The notes beneath the pieces are model-generated. The model made no database searches and was not told the DNA's origin. It saw only the letters and a program-made list of their open reading frames with translations. A program made the position numbers and the translations under genes. From Planctomycetota bacterium (GTDB lineage: Bacteria; Planctomycetota; E44-bin39), in NCBI GenBank assembly GCA_004376375.1, contig SOJX01000119.1, forward strand, positions 1-58,092: DNA of 58,092 nucleotides, given 5' to 3'. This document shows positions 24,952 through 33,963 of the stretch, piece after piece (within the stretch, counting starts at the first letter, position 1; the number at the start of each line of letters is the position of its first letter).

Positions 24952-25396
24952 TGTTACCTCCCGTAGGGGCTATTATATCCTGCGCGCAACTGTCGGTCAG
25001 AAGAAAAATGAATATTAACTTATGTTCTAACAAATCAATATGTGCAACTGGTTTGCGGGATGGGAGTAAGAAAATGTTGCAATATTTGATAAAATGTAAA
25101 ATTTTTCACCAAGGAGCCAAAACAGCGCAAAGGCTATCATTTTAATTAGGCTAATTAAAACCTAACTTTTGCTTCGCTTGGAAGACAAAAAAAGGATGAA
25201 GGATGAAGGATGAAAGTTAGGAAGTGTTGAAGTGCAGGAGTGGAGAAGCGGGTTGTTTGTTTTTGGTCTTTGGTTTTTAGTTTTTGGCTAACTAAAAACC
25301 AATAACCAAGAACTAATAACTATTCTTCCGATTTCCGACCGAATGACTTTCCTTATAAATATCTAATAAATAATTGGCATGTGGACGGAGATGTTA
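24952..25396. repeat. Intergenic region with heptad hairpin
   Basis: No gene is seen. 25192-25245 has AAGGATGAAGGATGAAGG and GAAGTGTTGAAGTGCAGG units. 25255-25325 has TTTTTGGTCTTTGGTTTTTAG and the inverted partner CTAAAAACCAATAACCAAG, almost the same element as at 23872-23942, including the following TATTCTTCCGATTT. Confidence 0.7.
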
Positions 25397-26392
25397 TTAG
25401 AAATCTTCTTTATCAATCTGAGTAGTCCTCATGTTACCATGCGGAACTTTGTAAAGGGTGACAGTGTATCCTGAGACTTGCCTGCCGGTGGTTCTGAATG
25501 ACAGTATACTATCCGATTTATAGTATGCAGTATTCGGCCCAAAAAAGTGTTTATAGCCGTACCACTTATCACCAACTGCATATTTCATTCTGTAACTCCC
25601 AAGCGGCACTTTCACTTCTAAGGTGCGGCCACCCTTGAGAAAGACCGTCATTACCTCATTTCCTGAGTAATTGCTCTCAAGCTTAATCAAATAATTACTT
25701 CCGTATGAAGTTTCAACTCGCAAGGGCGCAATGGCTTTACTTCGTGTAAACCTCTGAGTATAACCATGACTAGGCAAGGATTGTTCTGGTATATTTAACC
25801 GTGGTTTATCATAGGATTTTTTAGGCTTAGTATATCGTGGCTTATCAGGAGTACGCAGCCAATCATGGTTTTGGGATTTGGGCTTATCTGAAGTTATCGC
25901 CTTGGGCGCTTCCGTTGTATTTGTATTCCCCCTCTTTGATTTTGGGTTGTCGCTGCATGTTAGATCGCATATCCCAACAATAAGAAAAAGTGCTCCGATA
26001 AAGATGATATAACATCCAATTTGAGAGGTGGCAAATGCCACCAAGTAATCCTTTATAGATTTTTCCTTCTTTTCAACGGAAGAAGGATCATATACCTGAC
26101 GAAATAATTTCCAGTATTCTTCGCTTGAAATCGGGGGTTCACTCTTAGTGAAATCCTTTGCCGTGTCACCCGTCCAATTTCCCATAATGCTGATATTAAG
26201 TCTTGCCCGAAGTTCACCCAACCTTGACAGCAGATCGCGGGTTCTATCATACACCCGTTTTCGAGTTTCATTGAGCAAGACATATTCTGCGTCACGCCTT
26301 AATTCCGCTTCAGGTGTGACGCCAAGAATATTTACAAGATCATCTTGCGAGCTTGTTGGGGGTATGCGGAGTCTTTTATATAAATCACGCAT
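25397..26392 (-). CDS. Membrane protein with degenerate J-like N-terminus
   Basis: 331 residues. The N-terminus MRDLYKRLRIPPTSSQDDLV and EYVLLNETRKRVYDRTRDLL follow the pattern of a J domain (Y-x-x-L, then K/R-x-x-YD) but lack the HPD motif, so it may be a non-canonical Hsp70 interaction module. One membrane segment lies at about residues 127-146 (IIFIGALFLIVGICDL), then a polar Lys/Pro linker. The C-terminal ~110 residues (VMTVFLKGGRTLEVKVPLGS, YKHFFGPNTAYYKSDSILSF) look like a beta-rich extracytoplasmic domain of unknown family. It overlaps the upstream J-domain gene by 8 bp (ATGCGTGA). Confidence 0.75.
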   Translation of the reverse strand: MRDLYKRLRIPPTSSQDDLVNILGVTPEAELRRDAEYVLLNETRKRVYDRTRDLLSRLGELRARLNISIMGNWTGDTAKDFTKSEPPISSEEYWKLFRQVYDPSSVEKKEKSIKDYLVAFATSQIGCYIIFIGALFLIVGICDLTCSDNPKSKRGNTNTTEAPKAITSDKPKSQNHDWLRTPDKPRYTKPKKSYDKPRLNIPEQSLPSHGYTQRFTRSKAIAPLRVETSYGSNYLIKLESNYSGNEVMTVFLKGGRTLEVKVPLGSYRMKYAVGDKWYGYKHFFGPNTAYYKSDSILSFRTTGRQVSGYTVTLYKVPHGNMRTTQIDKEDF

Positions 26393-27092
26393 TGGTTACT
26401 AAGTACTCATAAGCCTCTTTAATTCGCACGAATGTCTGCGTGGCTGCACACACAGCCTCCTCACCCAGACAAGCGAATCTATCTGGGTGGTGGACTTTTG
26501 CTAACCTCTGGAAGGTTTTTTTTATTTCATCTGGGGAAGCTGTATCTTCCAATCCAAGAACAGCAAGGGCTTTTGATTTCTTTGTTTCACTTTTCTTTCT
26601 GCTTCTTTCATTCTTATGCTGTCTTCTTTTGGCCTGCTCGTATTTTTCCCACCATTCCCTGCGGCTTGGATCAGCAGGTTCAGGAAGAGGGCGAGATGCT
26701 GTCTCCCGAAAAGCCTTATTCAACTCCTGTGCTGTCAACCCAACAACACTGGCCAGAAAGCGCAGGATATAGTTTTCACTCGTTGCAAGCTGCCCATCCG
26801 CGATAACGATTCCAATGATCATCTGAATAAATAGGTACGCTTTTTCTCCCGCAAATGTGTCTTGTGCAATTTTGCAGGCAAGTCGTATTGCATCCAAATT
26901 CCTGCATGAGTCTAAGTATGTATTTACGTCTATATCAACTTTGTGGCTATCAGAAATTCCAAAAATAAATTCAAGCTCTTTTTGATCTACTTTCCCGTCA
27001 CTTGAGGCAATCCATGTCAATAAGAATAACAGCGCCTCGCTCAGTGGGCGGTTGCTCTCCAAAAGGTGTTTTTCGAACTTTGAAAACGCCAT
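26385..27092 (-). CDS. TerB-like plus J-domain protein
   Basis: From ATG 27092 about 235 residues; a TTG 14 codons upstream is possible. Residues ~5-115 are TerB-like (LLFLLTWIASSDGKVDQKEL, IQMIIGIVIADGQLATSENY, the two acidic motifs typical of TerB). The C-terminus is a J domain (ALAVLGLEDTASPDEIKKTF, HHPDRF, AYEYLVTNA) with an intact HPD. A TerB-J arrangement is also seen in DjlA, which has an N-terminal membrane helix that is lacking here. It should recruit a DnaK-type Hsp70. The downstream membrane J-like protein overlaps it by 8 bp and is probably a partner. Confidence 0.85.
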   Translation of the reverse strand: MAFSKFEKHLLESNRPLSEALLFLLTWIASSDGKVDQKELEFIFGISDSHKVDIDVNTYLDSCRNLDAIRLACKIAQDTFAGEKAYLFIQMIIGIVIADGQLATSENYILRFLASVVGLTAQELNKAFRETASRPLPEPADPSRREWWEKYEQAKRRQHKNERSRKKSETKKSKALAVLGLEDTASPDEIKKTFQRLAKVHHPDRFACLGEEAVCAATQTFVRIKEAYEYLVTNA

Positions 27093-27646
27093 AGGTTTAA
27101 TAGCAAATCTACCATTGATGCTCTTTGTTATCAAGTTGATTATATCGATATTACTTGTGACTCACTGAAAGCGCAAGAAATAATAGAAATAAGTCAGTCA
27201 CCTATTTCTGGCATAGTCAATTGTCCCGCCCTTACAGGGGAAGAAGAAAGGATGAAGTATGAAGGGTGAAGGATGAAATAAATACTGGATTCCCGCCTCC
27301 GCGGGAATGACGGGGAAGAAAGTATGAAGTGTGAAGTATGAAGGATGAAATAAGAGTTATGCGCGCAGCTCATTATTCCTTGTTCCCTTGTTCCCTTGTT
27401 TCCTTGTTTCCTTGTTTCTTTGTCAACTTTACCTCGCGAAGCTCGTCAGGAAAGACTTGAGACATTAGACCTGAGGCTTGAGACTTGAGAGAAGTACAAT
27501 ACTACATAGTCCTTATTGACATTCGATGCGGGAATGGATAGAATAATTACATCCGAAACGCTGCAATGTCCAATCCAAAAGACGCGGCCGGTACCACGAC
27601 CTGCCATTTATAACCAGTGCCGTCAAAATCCTGATGGAGAATAAGA
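27093..27646. repeat. Intergenic repeats: heptad arrays and a CCCGC..GCGGG palindrome
   Basis: No gene is seen. 27249-27280 and 27316-27352 carry GGATGAAGTATGAAGGGTG units. Between them, 27287-27313 is CTGGATTCCCGCCTCCGCGG continuing GAATGAC, a palindrome type common in many bacterial genomes. 27372-27421 is TTCCTTGTTCCCTTGTTCCC continuing with TTGTTTCC units. 27455-27490 is GAGACATTAGACCTGAGGC with TTGAGACTTGAGAG. The promoter of the next gene follows. Confidence 0.75.
27516..27544 (+). promoter_or_regulatory. Sigma70-type promoter of the 27647 lipoprotein
   Basis: TTGACA (27516-27521), 17-bp spacer, TAGAAT (27539-27544). The predicted start is ~95 nt upstream of the ATG, leaving an untranslated leader. 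Confidence 0.65.
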
Positions 27647-29185
27647 ATGAAGTATAAGTATGCTAGTTTGCTTTTGTGCTTCGCCATGGCTGTAACGCTG
27701 CATGTCGTTGGCGGGTGCAAAAAGAAGAAGAAAATCTACGAGAAATATCCATGGGTAGTCACGCAAACAACGAAAACCAGTGTTGGCCGCGATCCTTATA
27801 CCGGTACTAACCCCGAAACAGGAAAAGTTTATAGATTCGACAACGAAGGTATAATGGTATGGGAGGCGTCACAGGGCGCAAAGTGCCATGCGCTGGGCGT
27901 CGGACCTGACGGCTGCGTAATCACGGCCGGAACGTTTGTCGGAACTGCAAGTTTCGGCAATACGCCCGTTATCGACTTGACTGACCCTTATGGTGGGATA
28001 TATCAGGCAAGTTACGACTGTAACGGCTCGTTCCAATGGGTAAAAAAGACGGCTGCCTGCCATGGCGGAACCAGTGAAATAAGGGTTAGCGATCTGTGCA
28101 TATTGCCGGATGGCAGAATCGTACTTACCGGCCCTTTCGTAACGACAGTTACTTTTTCAGAAGGGCTGCAGAACGAAACAACCTTAAGCGGGGCAGTAAA
28201 TACTGCATGGGATTATTACCTCGCCATGTTCGGGACCGATGGAGAGCTGCAGTGGGCCAGGTTTGACGGCCCGCTTTATCTCGGATACGGCGGCATCGGT
28301 GGTGCAAAAAGTTCTGCAATTGCACTCCACGGTAACAGCATTGCGGTATCTGGTGACTTTCTGGGTGAAGCCACGTTTGGAAACGGGTCAGCAAACCAGG
28401 TCGATATCAGCGAAGGTTCAGGGATATTTCTGGCGAACTATGGATTCGACGGAACGTTCAACTGGGTAAAGACGACGTTTGGAAACGCATACGAATGTTG
28501 TTTCTTCGCAAACGATATTGACTCATGCTCGAACAACTCGACGGTCATGGCAGGGCGATTCTTCGACAAAAATGCCTGGCCGGACCTGGTCGACTTCATT
28601 TTCGGCGAAAACGAGCCGAACGAGACCATCATATCGCAGGAGACCAAAGGCGATATTTTCGCCGCAAAATATGCTTCCGACGGCTTGCTTGAATGGGCTG
28701 TTCAGACCTACGGGGCTGAAAACTCCAGCATGTCCAGCATCGGTTTGTACCCTTTAGAAATCGCCACTGCTTGGGACGGGTCGTTTTTTGCGGCAGGCAG
28801 CTTCGGGGGGATAATCGTATTCGACCCGGCAAATGCAGCGGGTACACGGGTCGAATCACTCAATAAATCGACTATGGTTATTGCTCGTTACCTCGGCGAC
28901 GGCTCCTTCGACTGGGTTCGAACGCTGCAATCTGACTGCGCCTCCATTACATACTCGATTGATATAACACCCGACAACTGCGCCGTCGTGCTGGGAGCCT
29001 GTGCCGAGTCTGCCGTAGCAGGACCGGGCGAACCCACCGAAACGCTCCTGACAGGCGGATATTTTATCGCAAAATATAATGCCGATGGAACGCTGGCATG
29101 GGCCAGGGAGCTTCCGGGAGAGGATTTCTTCGATAAAGTAAAGGTTGCCGAAGACGGCTCGATATTTCTGACCAGTTGGAAATGA
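27647..29185 (+). CDS. Repeat-containing lipoprotein (beta-propeller-like)
   Basis: 512 residues; ATG 27647 follows GGAG. Lipobox in MAVTLHVVGGC, followed by KKKKK. The mature chain has recurring blocks of ~70-80 residues with two elements: a G-T-F-x-G-x-A-x-F-G-N-type strand (ITAGTFVGTASFGNTPVIDL; VSGDFLGEATFGNGSANQVD) and a Y-D-x-D-G-x-F-x-W-V strand (ASYDCNGSFQWVKKT, ANYGFDGTFNWVKTT, ARYLGDGSFDWVRTL). This is the pattern of SBBP-type beta-propeller repeats in secreted proteins. Probably a surface protein for binding; no catalytic site is seen. Stop TGA. Confidence 0.8.
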   Translation: MKYKYASLLLCFAMAVTLHVVGGCKKKKKIYEKYPWVVTQTTKTSVGRDPYTGTNPETGKVYRFDNEGIMVWEASQGAKCHALGVGPDGCVITAGTFVGTASFGNTPVIDLTDPYGGIYQASYDCNGSFQWVKKTAACHGGTSEIRVSDLCILPDGRIVLTGPFVTTVTFSEGLQNETTLSGAVNTAWDYYLAMFGTDGELQWARFDGPLYLGYGGIGGAKSSAIALHGNSIAVSGDFLGEATFGNGSANQVDISEGSGIFLANYGFDGTFNWVKTTFGNAYECCFFANDIDSCSNNSTVMAGRFFDKNAWPDLVDFIFGENEPNETIISQETKGDIFAAKYASDGLLEWAVQTYGAENSSMSSIGLYPLEIATAWDGSFFAAGSFGGIIVFDPANAAGTRVESLNKSTMVIARYLGDGSFDWVRTLQSDCASITYSIDITPDNCAVVLGACAESAVAGPGEPTETLLTGGYFIAKYNADGTLAWARELPGEDFFDKVKVAEDGSIFLTSWK

Positions 29186-29325
29186 GCAGAGTAGGAATCC
29201 AGAGCAAAAAAGATGAGATAATGTAATTTGCGCGGTGTAAATCCGTATGACTCCACCAACACCGGCGGCATCTTCACGCCGTGATTTGCTTTGTAGAATG
29301 GCACTACTACAAAGGGAGGTAGTGA

Positions 29326-29733
29326 GTGGGTACATATACCGAGTTCCATTTCAACATAGAGTTGATACCGGATACACCAAGTGAAGTACTAAAAGTGTTA
29401 GCACATATGAATAATCCTGATGCTATGCCGAGACCGTCGAGCCTGCCAGAGCATCCTTTCTTCAAAACCGAACAATGGAATCTGCTATTCGGCCATGTTA
29501 CGGGTGACATGTTTCCGTTTGTGGCCAGAGGAGTTTTCCGCCGCGACAACATTGGGAGAATGTTTATAAACATACGCACTGACATCAGAAACCACGACGA
29601 TGGGATACAAAAATTCGTTGATTGGATACTCCCTTACGTCTTCATGGAAAGCGACCTGGACGAGTTTCTCGGCTTTTACCGTTCGGATTTGGAAAGGGAG
29701 CCACATCTAATATTTGGGGATTCAACAACCTGA
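29326..29733 (+). CDS. Hypothetical protein upstream of TPR protein
   Basis: 135 residues; GTG 29326 is preceded by GGGAGGT at 5 nt. MGTYTEFHFNIELIPDTPSEVL, LLFGHVTGDMFPFVARGVF and FVDWILPYVFMESDLDEFLG suggest a compact alpha/beta cytosolic protein without signal or membrane segment. It resembles small conserved hypothetical proteins of unknown function. Its stop overlaps the next start (TGATG), so the two are translationally coupled. The motif TGGCACTACTACAAAGG lies ~20 bp upstream and recurs elsewhere. Confidence 0.75.
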   Translation: MGTYTEFHFNIELIPDTPSEVLKVLAHMNNPDAMPRPSSLPEHPFFKTEQWNLLFGHVTGDMFPFVARGVFRRDNIGRMFINIRTDIRNHDDGIQKFVDWILPYVFMESDLDEFLGFYRSDLEREPHLIFGDSTT

Positions 29734-31313
29734 TGAAGCATTTACCAATAAAGCTCGGTATCTTTGTAGTACTTTTCTTCGCAGCGGTACTGGCGGCGTG
29801 TTTGTTCTGGAAGCCCGTCTATATCGGGCTGCAAGTCGGCAGACTCGATTCGAGCGACGTCAGCGAAAGCTCGGTTGCGCTGGAAAAGCTGCTTTCGCTT
29901 GGCCCCCCGGGAGAGTGTGCCGTTATCGAGAGCTTTCCCGAAGGCGAGAACGCAGCCGGGATTCTGGTGGAAAACTGGAAAAACTTCAGCTTTGAAAAAG
30001 ACTCCGCGGAGATGGACAGGAGCTCGACGCTGCATTACGCGTATTCCAAAGGTTACAGGAAAGTCGTCGCTCTCTTCCTTACTAAGGCAACGGGAGACAG
30101 GAAGAAAATCGCAGAAGCTTACTGTGAACGGGCGGATGAATGGGACGACCGGAAGGAGCGGGACGCTGCCATTACCGATTACAGTATTGCCATACTGCTG
30201 AACCCCGGAGATTCTTCACTCTATAACAAACGCTCGGATCCGCTTCTGTACAAGGGCAAAAAGAAAGAGGCATTGAAGGATGTCAGAAAAGCGCTCGAAC
30301 TGGACCCTGAGAACGCAGCTGCGCACAGCAATCTCGGTGTGATTTTCTTCGAAGACAGAGATTATGAGGCTGCGGAGAAGGAATACAGGAAATCCCTGAA
30401 ATACGATCCGGATAACGCCAGAGTCCTGGCGATATACGGCCTCCTGAAAGCCCAAACCGGCGACCTGGAAGGTGCTCTCGAGTATCTCGACAACGCGCTG
30501 GCGATCAATCCTTCAATGGCGTTCGCCTATGCTTACCGCGGAAACGTACATATGCGGAAGGGTGACCTCGATTCCGCCCTCCGGGATCTGAACAGGGGAG
30601 CCGAGCTTGACCCGACGTGGGCCGAGTCTTTCGTTCACCGGGCGAGAGTCTGGCTGCTTAAAGGAAACTACGAGGCGATGAAAAAAGACCTGGATAGATG
30701 TATTGAGATCAATCCCAAAGCCTGGATTTCCCATAACAACAGGTCAGTGGCGAAGGAAAGGCTTGGAGACCTTGAAGGCGCGCTGGAGGATATAAGAAAA
30801 TCGCAGGACATCAACCCGAAATCCGGCGGCGTATATAAAAACATGGGTAGGTTCCTCCTCCTGGACGGAAAACTGGATGAGGCGCTCGAGTGCTTTGAGC
30901 TGGCCCAGGAATACATGGGCGGTAATCACGCACAGTTCCATGTGGTTTCTCATTACATATGCGCCGTGCTCGCGAGGAAGGGAGGTTTTGAAGAAGCAAA
31001 GAAACGGGCGTCCGGTTTTATGCGTTCGGCGAAGAAAGGCGAATGGGACGCCGTATTGTTGAAGTACTTCACAACCGACATTTCAGAAAAGGAGCTGATA
31101 ACCGCTGCCGCTTCGGACAATACGCAAACCGGCAGGAAACGGAAGTGCGGCGCGTATTTTTTCATTGCCCATATATGCCTGGCGAAAAACGAATTTGAAA
31201 ACGCTGCCGTCTATTTCGGGAAAGCGGTTGAAACCGAAGCCCGTTCGATGAACGAATATTACAGTTCCATCCTGGAACTCAGAAAGCTCGAAAAGACCAG
31301 TTCAGGCAGGTAA
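29733..31313 (+). CDS. Membrane-anchored TPR protein
   Basis: 526 residues from ATG 29733, overlapping the preceding stop by 1 nt. MKHLPIKLGIFVVLFFAAVL is an anchor shared with the proteins at 11257, 33964 and 36483, followed by the same ~110-residue module (VGRLDSSDVSESSVALEKLL; GILVENWKNF). From about residue 130 to 400 there are about eight tetratricopeptide repeats (AALKDVRKALELDPENAAAH-like; LEYLDNALAINPSMAFAYAY; LRDLNRGAELDPTWAESFVH). TPRs bind proteins. Likely a periplasm-facing or cytosol-facing scaffold at the inner membrane; partner unknown. Confidence 0.88.
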   Translation: MKHLPIKLGIFVVLFFAAVLAACLFWKPVYIGLQVGRLDSSDVSESSVALEKLLSLGPPGECAVIESFPEGENAAGILVENWKNFSFEKDSAEMDRSSTLHYAYSKGYRKVVALFLTKATGDRKKIAEAYCERADEWDDRKERDAAITDYSIAILLNPGDSSLYNKRSDPLLYKGKKKEALKDVRKALELDPENAAAHSNLGVIFFEDRDYEAAEKEYRKSLKYDPDNARVLAIYGLLKAQTGDLEGALEYLDNALAINPSMAFAYAYRGNVHMRKGDLDSALRDLNRGAELDPTWAESFVHRARVWLLKGNYEAMKKDLDRCIEINPKAWISHNNRSVAKERLGDLEGALEDIRKSQDINPKSGGVYKNMGRFLLLDGKLDEALECFELAQEYMGGNHAQFHVVSHYICAVLARKGGFEEAKKRASGFMRSAKKGEWDAVLLKYFTTDISEKELITAAASDNTQTGRKRKCGAYFFIAHICLAKNEFENAAVYFGKAVETEARSMNEYYSSILELRKLEKTSSGR

Positions 31314-31393
31314 GTTTGAAGGGCTCCTCCGCACCCACGGGGGAAAGGCGAGGGAGGAGCTTCGGAAGGAAGCCGAGATGAAATGACTATTGA

Positions 31394-31500
31394 GAATGGC
31401 ACTACTACAAAGGAGTGAATTGAAGACGTGAAGCTTTCGTTGCCAGTAAAGCCAGGTATCTTTGCAGTACTAGTATTCTACAAAGTCAGGAGTGAGGTAT
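31394..31500 (+). pseudogene. Truncated 5' remnant of the anchor-module gene family
   Basis: A GTG at 31428 opens MKLSLPVKPGIFAVLVF, clearly the N-terminal anchor of the neighbouring family, but similarity stops after about 18 codons and the rest of the frame is unrelated. Upstream, 31394-31419 repeats the leader TGGCACTACTACAAAGGAGTGA seen before 29326. So a duplicated 5' end was left behind, cut at about 31480. Confidence 0.7.
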
Positions 31501-31584
31501 GGCGATTTCGCATATGGGTGTCCTGGGAATTCGGGAATTCAATAAATCAGGTCCTGAGACATCGCCATATATTACCTTACCGCC

Positions 31585-33654
31585 TCACTCAATCTCCCCA
31601 TACAAATGCACTTCAAAAGGTCCAAAATGTTCGGTAAAGACTCCTTGAGATATTTCAATTGTCCTGTCCTCATTAATCACCGTAAATTCTGAGCCGGAAT
31701 ACTGCGCTGGAAAAATAAATTCAGCGTCGACTTCTTTATTCATCATATTCACCGTAAAGAAATACAGTTTATTGTCATGAATCCTCGAGATAACATCAAT
31801 TCTGCCCTGGGTTATCATCCTTACCAGGACATCATCTCTTTCTGAAGAGTTTATCACCGGTGCAAGGGTCTGAAGCGTCTGGGCAATATCCGTCATTTCC
31901 ACTTCAAGTTCAGGTGGAATCGCGTGCCAGCGAAAGGGATCAAACTCGGCAACAAACCAGCCGAAACCATCCGCTCCGTGGATAATTACCATCCACACCT
32001 CTGCCCTCATCTCCTGGGGAGTTGGAGCACGGTAATCGCCTGTGCGTGATTCAAGCCATATCCATAAAGGCTTTTTATCGTTACTCCACTTCTTCAAATT
32101 ATCTATACCGTCGGCGACAGAATATAAAAATTTCTCACCGTTGGGGTAATTTGTAATCGGATAGATATCAAAAGAAAGTATGTCCGCCCCTTCACAATAT
32201 TCAAAATAATCTGCGGGTTGCACGAACCTGGTTGTCGAGCCCGGGCCGGTAGAAAAATTCAAATAAACCGAATGCTCCGAATCCAGAGGGCCTATTAAAT
32301 CATAACGCTCTTTTATTTCCCAGGGATCGCTTTTCAGCCCCGGCTTAACGCTCGATAGAAGATCGGGTTCATCTCTTTGCCTCCACGCCAGCAAAGCAGG
32401 ATGATTTATTAACTGAGAAATTATCACAGGATCAACTGTATGATGCAGATCAACATACCATCCTGGCATAACCATTCCATAAAGACCTTTGGAATATAAA
32501 CCATCAAGGAATTCTTCCCTGGTAGTAGGCCCAAATTGTAAGACTTCTCCAATGGAAATATTTACTCCCAGCGCCTTGAAGTAATCCATATAATCAAGCC
32601 GCATTGCCCAAACAGCTATTGGGAAAAAATTGGCGTTCTGAAGAACATTGGATATAGCCCGCGGCTCTGGAAATTCGCATGAATCAATCTGACCAAGCTG
32701 ACCCTCTCCAGAGACCTCAACAGTTACCTCATCAAAACTAAACTCTTCCGGCCCGGCAGAGAAATCGCCTCTGAAATAAACCCCGGTGAATCCTTTGGAA
32801 AAATACTGTTTCAGGCTATCACTGACATTCTTCAACTCATCATTTACAAAAATATTTATCACTCCCGGCCCGGACACTTCTATTGCCCACTTCTGCCATG
32901 CGCCTGTTCTGTCGACGTATGGGAAAGCGCCGAGATTGCGCAAAGCCCAAAAGTTGTTTTCTGCCGTAAGCACGCACCCATACTTGGACAGATTAAGAAA
33001 ATCCCGCCTTAAAATACCACAAAGCAGCATATCTCCATCTTTATTCTGTAATCCAAAAATCGGTCCTATGCTTGCGGCATTGGAAGAAGGACACTCTACC
33101 ATACTGTCTTTTACCCAGAAGCTGACTTTACCATACACATTATCGTCAGAAACAGGAAGTATTGCTCTCCCCATGGCGCCGAGTTTCAGGCAATATTGGC
33201 CGCTCTGCGGGTTATCGGATATAATCTCTGCATCGCCAACCATTTCCCATTCATTATTAAGGGGCTGCTCAAAACCATAAGAAGAATTACCGGTAGAGAC
33301 ATTTATGTAATCCACCTTGGTTTCAGTATCAGAGCTTCCCGGGCCTGCGACAGTCAGGCTTACCGAGTAAGTTCCAAGGGCTCTATATTTATGCGAAGGA
33401 TTTTGATGTATGCTTGTCTCTCCATCTCCAAAGTCCCAAGCCCACGACGTGACATTGCCTTTCGATGTATCCGTGAAATCAACGGTATGCGGCAGCGGAC
33501 CGGCAACCGGGTCGGCTGTGAAATCGGCGGCAGGTACATTAAGCCACCAGGGGAATTCCTTCTTCTTCTCGCTGCAGCCCGCGAAGTAAAAAGCAACGGC
33601 CACGGCAACGCAGATGCCGAGGCCAATCGCCGGGAATATCTTCAGGTTTTTCAC
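31585..33654 (-). CDS. Lipoprotein with PKD domain and glycoside-hydrolase-like region
   Basis: 689 residues from GTG 33654, which follows GGAGGCG. Lipobox in AVAVAFYFAGC. Residues ~45-125 are a PKD domain (VDFTDTSKGNVTSWAWDFGD; SHKYRALGTYSVSLTV). Residues ~130-310 look like a concanavalin/lamin-type beta-sandwich (YCLKLGAMGRAILPV, WQKWAIEVSGPGVINIFVND). The region 320-600 resembles a TIM-barrel hydrolase: FKALGVNISIGEVL, HPALLAWRQRDEPDLL, LSFDIYPITNYPNG, LWIWLESRTGDYRAPTPQEM and IIHGADGFGWFVAE. The E in RDEPD and in WLESR are possible acid/base and nucleophile. Polysaccharide binding and cleavage on the cell surface is a reasonable inference. Stop TGA. Confidence 0.8.
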   Translation of the reverse strand: MKNLKIFPAIGLGICVAVAVAFYFAGCSEKKKEFPWWLNVPAADFTADPVAGPLPHTVDFTDTSKGNVTSWAWDFGDGETSIHQNPSHKYRALGTYSVSLTVAGPGSSDTETKVDYINVSTGNSSYGFEQPLNNEWEMVGDAEIISDNPQSGQYCLKLGAMGRAILPVSDDNVYGKVSFWVKDSMVECPSSNAASIGPIFGLQNKDGDMLLCGILRRDFLNLSKYGCVLTAENNFWALRNLGAFPYVDRTGAWQKWAIEVSGPGVINIFVNDELKNVSDSLKQYFSKGFTGVYFRGDFSAGPEEFSFDEVTVEVSGEGQLGQIDSCEFPEPRAISNVLQNANFFPIAVWAMRLDYMDYFKALGVNISIGEVLQFGPTTREEFLDGLYSKGLYGMVMPGWYVDLHHTVDPVIISQLINHPALLAWRQRDEPDLLSSVKPGLKSDPWEIKERYDLIGPLDSEHSVYLNFSTGPGSTTRFVQPADYFEYCEGADILSFDIYPITNYPNGEKFLYSVADGIDNLKKWSNDKKPLWIWLESRTGDYRAPTPQEMRAEVWMVIIHGADGFGWFVAEFDPFRWHAIPPELEVEMTDIAQTLQTLAPVINSSERDDVLVRMITQGRIDVISRIHDNKLYFFTVNMMNKEVDAEFIFPAQYSGSEFTVINEDRTIEISQGVFTEHFGPFEVHLYGEIE

Positions 33655-33963
33655 TTTTTCGCCTCCGGCAAGCGGCTTTGAGCCATTAATCCCAAACCTC
33701 ACACCCTATTTATTTTATAACCGCCGACTCCGCAAGTCAAGGACGTTTTGAATTGTTGAATTCCCAGGACACCCATAAGCGCCACCCCTGAGATTTTCAG
33801 GATGAGCTCGGGTTGCTGCACCGGCAAGCATTCGTTTTGAATATGAGAATTAATTACTATGCAGATTGGCGTTACCATAAAGAGAGTGAATTGGGAAGAA
33901 GCATCGAGTCGAATTATGAATTCAGAATTATGAATTATGAAAGACAGCCCCGGCGGCGCGGTT
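33655..33963. other. Intergenic region
   Basis: No gene seen. 33864-33895 (TGGCGTTACCATAAAGAGAG and TGAATTGGGAAG) looks like a decayed copy of the TGGCACTACTACAAAGG leader before 29326 and 31428. 33910-33941 carries GAATTATGAATTCAGAATTA units. Confidence 0.55.
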
